Below are positions 9,101-17,089 of a stretch of 41,637 bases of DNA, in pieces. This stretch comes from Chitinophagaceae bacterium (GTDB lineage Bacteria > Bacteroidota > Bacteroidia > Chitinophagales > Chitinophagaceae): positions 1 to 41,637 of the forward strand of contig JAEUVD010000010.1 in assembly GCA_016787065.1 (NCBI GenBank). The letters run 5' to 3'. Made by a program: the position numbers and the translations under genes. The notes beneath the pieces were generated by a model that did no database searches, was not told the DNA's origin, and saw only the letters and a program-made list of their open reading frames with translations. Position 1 is the first letter of the stretch; each line of letters begins with the position of its first letter.

Positions 9101-9744
9101 AACGGACGTAAACCAAAAGGATCTAGGATATTGGCTAACCATTCATTTTTCATATCGGCCATTAATCCCTGTGATATTAGATAAAGCATAATAATTGCCA
9201 TCGATCCAACGAAGGCTATAATATTATTTCGGAAAATTAACGCTAAAGAATAGAGCACTACACCGGCAATGATTACATTGGGAATAGCGAAACCTAAAAT
9301 GCCCCAAACATGACCACTCCATACAACCGCGCCATAGCGACTGGCTTCAACCCAAGGCATGAAGGGAGCGATTAAGGCCCCCAAACTGATACCTAGTAAA
9401 GGAATAACAGAAATACTAGCAGCACCAATAAATTTTCCGAAGAAATAATTATGTTTTTTTATCGGCGAACTAAATACCAGTTGATACATGTTATGCTGAA
9501 AATCTCGTCCGGCACTGGCATTCATAAATGCGGTGGTCATGAGCAAACAAATCAAACTCATGAAGCCATAAAAATTCTCAATAACGAAAGGCGCGTTTTT
9601 AAACGTACTGCCTGTGCCACCTCCGATAATGATACTATCCGATGAGGTAGCACCAAAAACTAATAAGGTATTGATGATGAAAAATATCCAAAGCATCGGA
9701 CTCTTAATCCAATACTTCCATTCTTGTTTTATAAATAGAAACAT
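6181..9744 (-). CDS. ABC-2 type permease fused to M1-family (gluzincin) aminopeptidase
   Basis: The N-terminal half is two blocks of ABC-2-like membrane helices (for example IFFIINTLLVFG near residue 20, and IIIMVIGAILFISSLVGF around residue 320). A hydrophobic helix near residue 580 then leads to a large extracytoplasmic region carrying an M1 peptidase domain. The zinc site is VAHEMGHQYW (His930, Glu931, His934), with the third ligand in EWMSEGFAQY (Glu954); the 19-residue gap suits the ABC-permease/M1 subgroup. A catalytic Tyr would lie in the region YYQKASVAMYYLKEMIG. The dedicated ATPase gene is just upstream (15-base gap), so the two form an ABC complex. Fusions of this type occur in Bacteroidota. 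Substrate and the purpose of coupling a peptidase to a transporter are unknown. Length is 1187 residues and the frame appears intact. Confidence 0.92.
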   Translation of the reverse strand: MFLFIKQEWKYWIKSPMLWIFFIINTLLVFGATSSDSIIIGGGTGSTFKNAPFVIENFYGFMSLICLLMTTAFMNASAGRDFQHNMYQLVFSSPIKKHNYFFGKFIGAASISVIPLLGISLGALIAPFMPWVEASRYGAVVWSGHVWGILGFAIPNVIIAGVVLYSLALIFRNNIIAFVGSMAIIMLYLISQGLMADMKNEWLANILDPFGLRPFDTITKYLTISEKNSAGIPLKGEFLWNRILWLAFAIVGLFAMYSKFSFSVKNKASKKKVLTAKEDKPILQHKVYEPKSANQFSVKSLLVLIRFELKAIIKNPTFIIIMVIGAILFISSLVGFTGTYGEKEYPTTLHIIERAVGTFYMFVIGFITFYSGVVVWKERDAKINELQDASPMQTGMFFVAKVVAIVLCLGLIQCMLIVLGVTTQLLHGFTHFKFEFYFGYLLGFEVFRFTFWVVLAIFMQQLINNRYIAYFAFILFLILNTFMWDVLEVSTKLVKYGGVGNFRLSDMNGFGPFGESIQWFSLYWGIGAILLLYIAYGFMVRGKETSFKQRSKMAWQRFDQNKVAIGSLLVLFIASGVWIYYNTMVLNRVVNENQQEQFQKKYELSYKKYEGKPQPLIFKIVNVIDISPSNRNLYVHADSWVRNASNQPISELYFTMPSLSDSVTITIPQAKLTHRDDDCGFRIYKLNKPMLPNDTLKIHLDNILENKGFENTVSFTKITANGSFFDNSDIHPLLGYIGDNEISDKNKRKELKLPPRKRMQVLSSDTAARMLAYIPTNSTWVDVTTTISTASDQTAIAPGSLVKSWKANNKNYFTYTLDKASVNFYSILSARYEVARTKWNGIDIEVYYDKQHAVNVPNMQRSVQKSLDYYTSHFGPYYHKQARIIEFPKYASFAQAFPGTMPYSENIGFIKDLRNVKTKDIDFVFYVVAHEMGHQYWAHQIVGPDMQGSEWMSEGFAQYSALMVMEKEYGKEIMKEFLEYEMNGYLEGRSNEREAELPIAYNEHQQYIYYQKASVAMYYLKEMIGEERVNEALRSLLQQFAYKEPPYPTALDALAAFRKVTPDSLQYIITDLFEKITLFDNRLVSVESKQVGKEYEVTLHTLSNKFYADSFGKETETPLNDYIDIGVFGKKEDKQAIGKPLVYQRLKLNKKENVFTFRTKEKPLKVGIDPYNYLVDRIPGDNVKVVQ

Positions 9745-9759
9745 GAGGTGAAGAAAGTT

Positions 9760-10632
9760 TTAGATAAGGTTATTAATTTTTGCAAAGAATACATCTTCCA
9801 AATTTTCTTCCGCCAGTTCAAAACCATCACCTAAAGGATCTTTGGAAAACGCATGCAATAAAGGTTTTCCGCTCACCAACTTATTACTGATCACTTGATA
9901 GTTTTGTTGAAATGCTTGCAGGTCTTTTTTCTCGATCGATTTACTCCACACCTTACCCTTTATTTCCGACAAGGCATCCTGGGTACTTCCGGCAAATAAA
10001 ATTTGTCCGTTATTCATTACCGCCATTTCATTACACAACTCATGTACATCTTGTACAATATGAGTGCTTAAAATTACAATCACCTGTTCGCCTATTTCGC
10101 TTAGAATATTATAAAATCGGTTACGTTCACCTGGGTCCAATCCTGCGGTTGGTTCATCTACAATTACTAATTTAGGATTGCCAATTAAGCACTGCGCAAT
10201 ACCAAAGCGTTGTCGCATACCACCGCTATAACTCGCCACTGCTTTTTTTCGGTGATCGTATAAATTTACTTTTTGAAGCAACGAATGCACGATTTCCTTT
10301 CGTTCGGAAGCCTTATCAAATCCCTTAATTAACGCCATATAATCTAACAACTCCAAAGCACTGGTTCGAGGATATACCCCAAATTCTTGGGGCAAATAAC
10401 CCAGCACTTTACGAACTTCCTCTTTTTGATTAATCATATCTAAATTACCCAAAAAGGCCGTACCTCCATCCACATCTTGTAAGGTGGCTAGTGTTCGCAT
10501 TAACGACGATTTACCTGCGCCGTTAGGACCAAGTAAACCGTACATACCCGTGTGAATAGTTAAAGAAACCTGATTCAAGGCATGCACTCCGTTAGGATAA
10601 AGCTTGTTTAAATTTTCTATGATTAATTGCAT
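9760..10632 (-). CDS. ABC transporter ATP-binding protein
   Basis: This cytoplasmic ATPase powers the downstream membrane/peptidase protein. Motifs are complete: Walker A GPNGAGKS (residues 35-42), Q-loop in GYLPQEFG (near 78-85), signature YSGGMRQR (135-142), Walker B LVIVDEPTAGLDP (155-167), and the switch histidine in STHIVQDV (His191). The sequence belongs to the ABC-2/NatA-type group. The C-terminal 80 residues form a short accessory domain. The start ATG at 10632 gives MQLIIENLNKLYPNG, a normal beginning for this family. The gene is followed after 15 bases by the ABC-M1 fusion, so the two are probably one transcript. Upstream lies about 1.2 kb without clear genes, and I could not identify a convincing promoter. 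Confidence 0.95.
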   Translation of the reverse strand: MQLIIENLNKLYPNGVHALNQVSLTIHTGMYGLLGPNGAGKSSLMRTLATLQDVDGGTAFLGNLDMINQKEEVRKVLGYLPQEFGVYPRTSALELLDYMALIKGFDKASERKEIVHSLLQKVNLYDHRKKAVASYSGGMRQRFGIAQCLIGNPKLVIVDEPTAGLDPGERNRFYNILSEIGEQVIVILSTHIVQDVHELCNEMAVMNNGQILFAGSTQDALSEIKGKVWSKSIEKKDLQAFQQNYQVISNKLVSGKPLLHAFSKDPLGDGFELAEENLEDVFFAKINNLI

Positions 10633-11233
10633 TCGTTTGTAGTTTAGGTTTTAAAAATAGTGCATTGCCTTTTGTTGCATTCAAATTAAATGGATGAAAG
10701 GCAAATTGATGGTTTTAACTCACGTATATCATAGCACTGTTAATCCATTTATTCTTCTTTGGCTATGGGGGTACTAAGTATTATTAAACGTTTAAAACAC
10801 GGATTGAATGGCTAGATAGATTTAAAGAATTGGATGAAGGAACAGGCAGGCGAAATCATTATAGCATAGGCAGGAGAACCCTTTCGCTATTTGTCTCGCC
10901 ACAGTTAGAAACTGAAAGGGGAAAGAAAAAGTTTCATGACCATTACTATATCGTTTAACCCTATCGGTTGGACTTCAACAACCGATAAGGAATGGAAAGT
11001 TAAAAAGAATGTACGATGACTACATAGAGAAACTCAAAGCGAAAGAGAATGTTTGATGAGCTATAACCTATCGGGTGTTGATGATAACTCTGGCAAAGAA
11101 AATTATAGCATAAGCTGTTTGAACTCCCAGCTAACTTAGCTTCTAGCTTAATAACACCGTTACTTTTAATTAATTGATACGCTCCAACGAACCTATTATC
11201 CTTTCTGAAAGGGACAGACAGCAATTTGTCAGT

Positions 11234-11563
11234 TTAATTTGACCATTTTATGTACTCTATTCTCATTTTGCTAACTCGTGTTAGCATCCCGCTAACTTCA
11301 GTTAGCATCCCGCTAACATGAGTGAGCATTCCGCTAACATTTGAGGGTGATTTGGAACTTAGAGCTGTTGTTTGACAAGTTCCAACGCCTAACCGACTAA
11401 CTTGAGCCTTTAATGAACTCCCTTCAGCCGTCAGCTTGTCATGCCGACACACAGAAAAAAAAATGAAACGCTCTATCGAGTTAGCAAAATGCTCACTCGA
11501 TGGAATAAAATGAGTATACGTAGTGGTAAAACAACTACTCTGGATTGTAGAACGAGAGGCCAT
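11234..11563 (-). CDS. Doubtful small protein ending in heptad repeats
   Basis: This 109-residue open frame matches no family I recognise. It contains a Cys/His-bearing middle (FFSVCRHDKLTAEGSSLKAQ) and ends with a sevenfold-periodic stretch (VSGMLTH, VSGMLTE, VSGMLTR, VSKMRIE) encoded by the 21-bp DNA repeat. Val and Met/Leu recur at heptad a/d-like positions, which would allow a coiled coil. There are no supporting neighbours and the DNA around it looks decayed. It may be a genuine small orphan gene or only the consequence of a repeat whose unit length is a multiple of three. Confidence 0.25.
   Translation of the reverse strand: MASRSTIQSSCFTTTYTHFIPSSEHFANSIERFIFFSVCRHDKLTAEGSSLKAQVSRLGVGTCQTTALSSKSPSNVSGMLTHVSGMLTEVSGMLTRVSKMRIEYIKWSN
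11270..11343. repeat. 21-bp tandem repeat with internal inverted repeats
   Basis: Three full units and one partial unit, each starting gctaac: 11270-11290, 11291-11311, 11312-11332, and a remnant from 11333. The first two units each contain a small palindrome, gctaac-N4-gttagc; the third has one change (gtgagc). The bases between the palindrome arms vary while the arms and the trailing catccc are kept. The array has no spacers of CRISPR type. Confidence 0.85.
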
Positions 11564-11647
11564 ATAAGTAGATTAATGATTAGAAAGAATACCACAAAAG
11601 TGTGAGTGCAGAAAAAGGTGTATCTGTTTGGTGAGTTGGGAGCTTGT

Positions 11648-11782
11648 GGTTTAGCTTTGGAGTGAGGAGTAAATGGGATGGAAGGAATGATGGGTATTTT
11701 GGATGCTGGGGGTTGTGGGAGAAGGAGGTGAGGAGGCCAAGCCTTAGAAACGATGTTCGTCTATTTACTCGTTAGCGGCAAC
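11648..11782. repeat. Degenerate cassette-like inverted-repeat element C, upstream of hamA
   Basis: The left arm ggtttagc (11648-11655) can pair, using two G-T wobbles, with gccaagcc (11736-11743). The element ends in gttagcggcaac (11771-11782), which resembles the right end of the clearer element at 14846-14986 (gttggcaac) and is complementary in type to that element's left end (cagccactaac). It is more eroded than the other two copies, so its left boundary is uncertain. The hamA start codon lies 30 bases after the right end. Confidence 0.4.
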
Positions 11783-11812
11783 TGTAATGGACCTTCAAAA
11801 TATAACGAAACA

Positions 11813-12733
11813 ATGAAATTCGAAATAATAGTTAATGATATTTTTGACAATATCAAATTAGACACAACACTGACACCAACAAAGAATAAACGTGTTCTTA
11901 GTCTTCTTAACGATTTTGAAAATGGTAATTGGCGATTTGATAAATTTCAAAACTTCATTTGGGACAACATTAAGGACACAGCTTTAAGTCATAGTGAAAG
12001 AAAAGCTTTAATTGACAAAGGCGAAGGTTCTGTACTTACAGAATCTGCTAAAAATTTAAGACTCGTTGAGGGGGAAAAAGCATTTGGACGTGGTAGTGAA
12101 ATTGCCGAAATCGTTCTTTACGGAATAATGAAAAAACATTACTCGGCACTACCTATTGTGCCAAAGATTTTTTATAAACAAAATAAAAAAGATGAAGCTA
12201 AAGGAGCTGATAGTGTTCATATTGTTGTAGAATCTGAAGATAAATTTTCTTTGTGGTTTGGCGAATCAAAATTTTATAATAGCATCGAAAATGCAAGACT
12301 TGATACAATTGTTGAATCCGTTAATGATTCAATAAGTTTAAATAAAATAAAAAAGGAAAACAGTATCATTACAAATCTTAGTGACATTAACGATTTTGAT
12401 GAGATTTCCCCAGCATTAAAAGCTAAAATAAAAGCAAGTTTATCACAAGAAGAATCCGTTGACAAAATAAAACCCTTATTAAATATTCCTATTTTACTCT
12501 TGTACGAATGCGAACAAACAAAAAATGGGACTGAATTAACTGATGAGTACAAGCAACAAATTATAGATTATCATAGAGACAGGGCTACTGAATATTTTAA
12601 AAAACAAATACATAAATGTTCTGCTACTCATTTATATGAAAAAATCAATTTTCATATTATTTTATTTCCAGTTGCTGATAAAGAAACCATTGTAAACAAA
12701 TTTATTCAAATAGCAAAAGCTTACAGAGATTAA
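11813..12733 (+). CDS. hamA: Hachiman anti-phage defence protein HamA (DUF1837 family)
   Basis: HamA is the putative nuclease effector of the Hachiman defence system, working with the helicase HamB encoded 1 base downstream. The 306-residue protein has a DUF1837-like layout. A PD-(D/E)xK-type active site is suggested by RGSEIAE (Glu96/Glu99), GADSVHIVVE (Asp133, Glu140) and FGESK (Glu151-x-Lys153). I chose the ATG at 11813 (MKFEIIVNDIFDN) over the in-frame ATG at 11753, because the extra 20 residues run through the end of an inverted-repeat element and do not look like protein. The start has no strong ribosome-binding site, which is common in Bacteroidota. Family assignment rests on the motif pattern, the size and above all the paired helicase; assignment of catalytic residues is inference. 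Confidence 0.85.
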   Translation: MKFEIIVNDIFDNIKLDTTLTPTKNKRVLSLLNDFENGNWRFDKFQNFIWDNIKDTALSHSERKALIDKGEGSVLTESAKNLRLVEGEKAFGRGSEIAEIVLYGIMKKHYSALPIVPKIFYKQNKKDEAKGADSVHIVVESEDKFSLWFGESKFYNSIENARLDTIVESVNDSISLNKIKKENSIITNLSDINDFDEISPALKAKIKASLSQEESVDKIKPLLNIPILLLYECEQTKNGTELTDEYKQQIIDYHRDRATEYFKKQIHKCSATHLYEKINFHIILFPVADKETIVNKFIQIAKAYRD

Positions 12734-12734
12734 T

Positions 12735-14846
12735 ATGGAAGATATAGTATTTGAACATTGCCAAAGAATAAATGATTTATTGACAGCGGACAAAGAAAAC
12801 GTCGCAAGACAAGAACTTATCAAGTTGCTTGATTTTCACGAGGAAAAACAAATAGAATACACGCCGCTTATAAACCATTTAATCCGGGAAACAGGCCTTT
12901 TCCCATATCTTGAGCCAGAAACTTCAAATTGGGAAGAACGTTTTGTTTACGAAGCTTTTAAAGTCGACGTAGGAGAAGAAACACCTCTGACACTACATCG
13001 GGAACAATCATTTTTGCTTAAACGCCTATTAGACGGAAATAATATAGCAGTTAGTGCACCAACAAGTTTTGGAAAAAGTTTTGTAATTGATGCTTTTATA
13101 AAAATCAAAAAGCCTAAAAACGTTTTGATTATAGTTCCAACCATTGCCTTGACTGACGAAACAAGAAGAAGATTATATAAAAAGTTTGCTTCTGAATACA
13201 AGATTATAACGACAACGGAAGTTGAACCTGCCGAAAAGAATATCTTTATCTTTCCCCAAGAAAGAGCAATCAATTATGTTGACAAAATAAAAGAACTTGA
13301 CATTTTAATAATTGATGAGTTTTATAAAGCAAGTTCAAAATTTGATTCTGAACGTTCCCCAACTTTAATTAAAGCCATTCTTAAACTTGGTAAAGTTGCA
13401 AAACAAAGATATTTTTTAGCCCCGAACATTAGCAATCTAGGAGAAAACCCTTTTACAGAAGGTATGGAGTTTTTTCCTTTAGACTTTAACACCGTATATC
13501 TAGAGAAATTTGAATACTATAATCAAATAAACAATGACGATAGTATTAAAAGTAAATTTCTTTTAGAAATACTTGAGAATAAACCAACTAAAACACTTGT
13601 GTATGCAGGAACATACACGAATATCGACAGCGTTTCTACATTACTTCTTTCTAGTATTCAAGAGAAAAACAGAAAATTGCTAAATGATTTTTCAGGTTGG
13701 TTAAGTGAAAATTATGATTTCAATTGGTCGTTAACAAAACTGGTAAAAAGGGGAGCAGGAATTCATAATGGAAGACTACACCGTTCATTAAGCCAAATAC
13801 AAGTAAAATTATTTGAAGAAAAGAAAGGACTTGACACGATAGTTTCTACCTCTTCAATTATTGAAGGTGTGAATACATCTGCCGAAAATGTAATCATTTG
13901 GGCCAACAGAAGTGGTAAAGGAAGAGCAAGACTAAACGACTTCACCTATAGAAATATTATGGGGAGAGGTGGAAGAATGTTTAGGCATTTTATCGGTAAA
14001 ATTTTCATTCTTGACAAACCGCCAACGGAAGAAAAAACACAACTTGATATTCCTTTCCCAGAACAAATTTTAGGCGACCTTGATGAAAAAAAATTTGAAA
14101 ATGATTTGACGAAAGAGCAAGTTGCAAAAATAATTTTATACAAACAGGAAATGGCAGCAATTGTCGGACAAGAAACACTTGAAAGACTACAAGCCGATAA
14201 CATTTTTCAGTCAAGTGATGCAGAAGTAATTAAGAAAATTGCTTATGATATGAAAGTGAATCCCGATGATTGGAATGGTTTGGGGTATTTAAACTCTATG
14301 TATCCATCAAATTGGGACAGAATGCTGTATAAGATAATTAGAATTCAACCTATTGGTTGGGAATCAGAGTTTAAACCATTTGTAGAATTTATTAAAATCT
14401 TACGAAACAATTGGTTCAAATCTATACCTCAAATGCTTAAAGAACTTGAACAATATGAAATAGGAGTTGATGATTTCTTTAAACTTGAAAGAAAGGTAAC
14501 CTTTAAACTTGCCTCACTTTTAAGTGATGTAAATATTCTTCAAAAAGAATTATTAAAAGACAAAAAATACGATATCTCACGTTTTGTATCCATAACCTCA
14601 CACGCTTTTTTACCTTCGGTTGTTTATCAACTTGAAGAATTTGGAATGCCAAGGATGATTTCAAAGAAAATGCACGAGTCTAAATTAATCGACTTCTACG
14701 ATAACGAGTTGGACATTCACAGTGCATTAAATCAATTTAATGAAATTGGTATTAAAACGGTTTTTGATAAAGTTTCTCTTACAGATTTTGATAAGTATAT
14801 CTTGGAGTATTTTTATGACGGAATCAAAACAAACGATAGACAATAA
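12735..14846 (+). CDS. hamB: Hachiman anti-phage defence helicase HamB
   Basis: This is a superfamily 2 DNA helicase of 703 residues, the sensor partner of HamA. Visible motifs: Q-type residue in LTLHREQ (86-92), Walker A SAPTSFGKS (107-115), motif Ia VPTIALTDE (134-142), Walker B as DEFY (194-197) in place of DEAD/DEAH, LAPN where many helicases have SAT, TSSIIEGVNT for the second RecA domain, and motif VI FTYRNIMGRGGRMFR with likely arginine fingers Arg411/Arg414. A roughly 250-residue C-terminal region follows, with no family I can name beyond HamB. The ATG is 1 base after the hamA stop, so translation is probably coupled. The stop codon touches the left end of the inverted-repeat element at 14846, so gene and repeat form one unit. 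Confidence 0.88.
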   Translation: MEDIVFEHCQRINDLLTADKENVARQELIKLLDFHEEKQIEYTPLINHLIRETGLFPYLEPETSNWEERFVYEAFKVDVGEETPLTLHREQSFLLKRLLDGNNIAVSAPTSFGKSFVIDAFIKIKKPKNVLIIVPTIALTDETRRRLYKKFASEYKIITTTEVEPAEKNIFIFPQERAINYVDKIKELDILIIDEFYKASSKFDSERSPTLIKAILKLGKVAKQRYFLAPNISNLGENPFTEGMEFFPLDFNTVYLEKFEYYNQINNDDSIKSKFLLEILENKPTKTLVYAGTYTNIDSVSTLLLSSIQEKNRKLLNDFSGWLSENYDFNWSLTKLVKRGAGIHNGRLHRSLSQIQVKLFEEKKGLDTIVSTSSIIEGVNTSAENVIIWANRSGKGRARLNDFTYRNIMGRGGRMFRHFIGKIFILDKPPTEEKTQLDIPFPEQILGDLDEKKFENDLTKEQVAKIILYKQEMAAIVGQETLERLQADNIFQSSDAEVIKKIAYDMKVNPDDWNGLGYLNSMYPSNWDRMLYKIIRIQPIGWESEFKPFVEFIKILRNNWFKSIPQMLKELEQYEIGVDDFFKLERKVTFKLASLLSDVNILQKELLKDKKYDISRFVSITSHAFLPSVVYQLEEFGMPRMISKKMHESKLIDFYDNELDIHSALNQFNEIGIKTVFDKVSLTDFDKYILEYFYDGIKTNDRQ

Positions 14847-14986
14847 CGGCAGCCACTAACATTGGTTTTGCATTATGCGAGCAAAGGGAAGTTAATTGCA
14901 CAAATAGAAGTAAATGAAGATTTGGAAGTTGATTGAAGAATTGTACTTTTATTCCCGCACAATGCAAAGCCATTTTCGTTGGCAAC
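14846..14986. repeat. Cassette-like imperfect inverted repeat, element A (between hamB and TIR gene)
   Basis: A roughly 140-base imperfect palindrome. The inner arms tggttttgcattatgcg (14863-14879) and cgcacaatgcaaagcca (14956-14972) pair at all 17 positions, two of them G-T wobbles, across a 76-base interior. The outer ends acggcagccactaac (from 14846) and gttggcaac (14978-14986) are also complementary in part. The left end begins on the last base of the hamB stop codon. The same terminal motif (acggc-A/T-gcca) and core (tggttttgca) recur in element B at 17090. I see no coding sequence inside it. Confidence 0.75.
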
Positions 14987-15107
14987 CATACTAGTAGTAC
15001 AAGACAAAGTGCAAAGCTTTCAAACATAATCTGATATAAGTAATAGATGAAAAAGGTTTAAATTTTAATATCAAATGCCATAGTTATTCACTTGACCAAA
15101 ATAGTAA

Positions 15108-17033
15108 ATGAAAAACATTAAATACAGAGGCTTCATAAGCTTCTCTCATAAAGACTCTCAAATAAGCCTGGATCTTCATAAAAGACTTGAAGGGTATATA
15201 ATTCCTAAAGAATTACGTGGTAGTAATTTAGGGTCTGATAAGCTAGGTTTATTTTTCCGAGACAGGGAAGAATTAGCAGCGAATATGCAGCTCTCCGAAC
15301 AAATCAGAGATGCCCTTTCTCGTTCAGAGTGCCTGATAGTAGTCTGTAGTTTAAATTCTGTTCAATCAGAGTGGGTTGAAAAGGAAATTAAAACCTATAT
15401 GGAACTAAAACCTAAATATCCAATTTACACAGTAATAGTTAATGGAGAACCGCCAGATTGTATTCCTAATCCTCTTAGAAATTTTGATTCAATTGCATCA
15501 GATTTAAGGTCTCATGCAGACGGGGTGGAAGACGGAGTGCTTAAGTTAATTTCTGGCATGTTAGGACTTAGATTTAGTGATTTGAAAGATAGGACAGCCA
15601 ATCAGAATAAAAAAAGACAGAGACGATTAATGATATGGGCTATCTCTTTTTTGATTCTCTCACTATTATCAATAGGTGGATTAATAACTACATTTATTTA
15701 TGCTAATCGAGCTAAGAAACTTGTTTCTGCATCTATTGAAAACTATGGACAAATAGGAGATAAGGGCTTTACACTAGGCTTGACCACCGGAGCATCTTTA
15801 GACGCTGTTGAAGAGTTCTTAGAATTTTCACAGGAAAAACTCAAAGAATTAGAGGCCTTTGGATTGGAAAAGGATGAATTAATATCTCGTAGCTTATGGA
15901 TTAAATTAAGATTTTCTCATTTGTTTTTACAACGTAAAGATTATAAAAATGCTTTGGTAGTGGCTGAGGAGGTAATTGATTCTACTCAAAAAAGAAATGA
16001 GTACGGCTATATGCTTACATATACTACAGCAATAGGCGCCAAATCGCAAGCCTTGGCAGGATTAGAAAATAAAGATATGGCCCTTGCTTCTGCAAAATTA
16101 TATCTTGAAGAAAGTGTTCGATTTAATGAAATTTATCCAGATAGATATGAAACACGTCTGGCATTAAGTGAAGCGCATAGCTTATTTGGAGATATGCTAT
16201 CTAAAAATCTTGAAAAAAGTGCAGAACAGGCAATTGAGCAATTCTCCATTTCAATTCAACTTTTGAATGATTTGCTAAAAGAATTTCCGAACAGTGCAAC
16301 ATTTCCAATGCGAATTGCCGAACAATATGAATCTATGGGAAATATTGCGCTTCAATCCGATGACCAAAACCGGGTAGCAAATTGGTATAGTGAATCCGCA
16401 AACTGGAATTACCGCTTTCTTCAATATAATAAACCAAGATTAGATATTTGCCAGCATGTATTAGAAATTGCCGTGATCGCTTCAGAAAAATATATTAACC
16501 TCAATAATTACAAACAATCTGCCATGACAATGGAGTTAGCAGTCAAAGCGATGAAAATTGCTGAAAACCAGTTTCCCAATGATCCTGATATTATTCACAA
16601 TTTAGAAAAGGCTCAAACAATGCTATCAGAAATTACCAAACGTCAGAACCCTTTTAATTCAAGTTTTACAAAGGATATAGCCAGAATTGGAGCGGTGCTA
16701 TCAAGAGCGCAACAATTCATGGATGACGGAGATAAATATTCCGAAGAAGGTAAAATAGATTTGGCTGTTACTGAATTTCAAAAAGCAATTGATTTACTTA
16801 CACCTCTTGTGAAGGAGGATATAGATGGGAAAGATGCGCTAGAAATGTTAGGGCAAGCGAAGCTCTTTGCCGGAGCCAATGCTGTAGACGCGGGACAGTT
16901 CGAAAAAGCTGAAAGGTTACTGTCAGAATCCATAGAAATTTGGAAGGAACTAATCACTAACTTTCCAGAAAATTCTGACTACCTTCTTTTAAAATCAACT
17001 GCAGAAAAGACATTAGCCGGATTAAAAGAGTAG
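15108..17033 (+). CDS. TIR-domain protein with transmembrane helix and helical repeat C-terminus
   Basis: Residues 5-115 form a TIR domain (YRGFISFSHKDSQISLDLHK; LFFRDREELAANMQLSEQI; SRSECLIVVCSLNSVQSEWV). In SEWVEKEI, Glu93 sits where active NAD-cleaving TIR domains carry the catalytic glutamate, so enzymatic activity is plausible. Residues 173-198 are one membrane helix (MIWAISFLILSLLSIGGLIT). The rest (200-641) is helical with TPR-like pairs (DYKNALVVAEEVIDS; KIDLAVTEFQKAIDLLTPLV; QFEKAERLLSESIEIWKELI). The likely topology is cytoplasmic TIR and extracytoplasmic repeats, or the reverse. Bacterial TIR proteins often act in phage defence by depleting NAD; here that role is inferred from the TIR domain and the adjacent hamAB. 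No partner gene (for example a cyclic-nucleotide synthase) is present. The gene lies between inverted-repeat elements A and B. Confidence 0.85.
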   Translation: MKNIKYRGFISFSHKDSQISLDLHKRLEGYIIPKELRGSNLGSDKLGLFFRDREELAANMQLSEQIRDALSRSECLIVVCSLNSVQSEWVEKEIKTYMELKPKYPIYTVIVNGEPPDCIPNPLRNFDSIASDLRSHADGVEDGVLKLISGMLGLRFSDLKDRTANQNKKRQRRLMIWAISFLILSLLSIGGLITTFIYANRAKKLVSASIENYGQIGDKGFTLGLTTGASLDAVEEFLEFSQEKLKELEAFGLEKDELISRSLWIKLRFSHLFLQRKDYKNALVVAEEVIDSTQKRNEYGYMLTYTTAIGAKSQALAGLENKDMALASAKLYLEESVRFNEIYPDRYETRLALSEAHSLFGDMLSKNLEKSAEQAIEQFSISIQLLNDLLKEFPNSATFPMRIAEQYESMGNIALQSDDQNRVANWYSESANWNYRFLQYNKPRLDICQHVLEIAVIASEKYINLNNYKQSAMTMELAVKAMKIAENQFPNDPDIIHNLEKAQTMLSEITKRQNPFNSSFTKDIARIGAVLSRAQQFMDDGDKYSEEGKIDLAVTEFQKAIDLLTPLVKEDIDGKDALEMLGQAKLFAGANAVDAGQFEKAERLLSESIEIWKELITNFPENSDYLLLKSTAEKTLAGLKE

Positions 17034-17089
17034 TTAAATGAAGCTGTTAATAATAGAATCTCCGTTACTAATTGATAGTATCAGACAGT

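Larger units (their letters stand above)
10633..11640. other. Gene-poor, apparently decayed region
   Basis: No recognisable gene is seen in this kilobase. Short frames on both strands are broken by stops. Visible structure: a 9-bp hairpin (tatcggttg at 10962-10970 with caaccgata at 10979-10987); a partial duplication in which the phrase attatagcata occurs near 10859 and again near 11102, and cctatcgg near 10960 and 11068; and a 21-bp tandem repeat at 11270-11343. The pattern suggests remnants of older accessory DNA at the left edge of the defence island. Confidence 0.5.

Noticed and set aside
11000..11224. Minus-strand frame of 74 residues
   Set aside because: No family resemblance, no neighbours and a decayed setting; likely chance.
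11270..11343. 21-bp repeats as a CRISPR array
   Set aside because: Units are contiguous with only 4 variable bases inside each; no spacers and no cas genes.
11753..11812. 20-residue N-terminal extension of HamA
   Set aside because: It is encoded by the end of an inverted-repeat element (gttagcggcaac) and does not look like HamA; the ATG at 11813 fits better.
10633..11812. Duplicate of the tRNA-Arg 3' end as an attachment site at the left island edge
   Set aside because: I looked for gaccgcgttaggattcaa-like sequence and found none.
14824..15027. Minus-strand frame of 67 residues after hamB
   Set aside because: It is a shadow of inverted-repeat element A.
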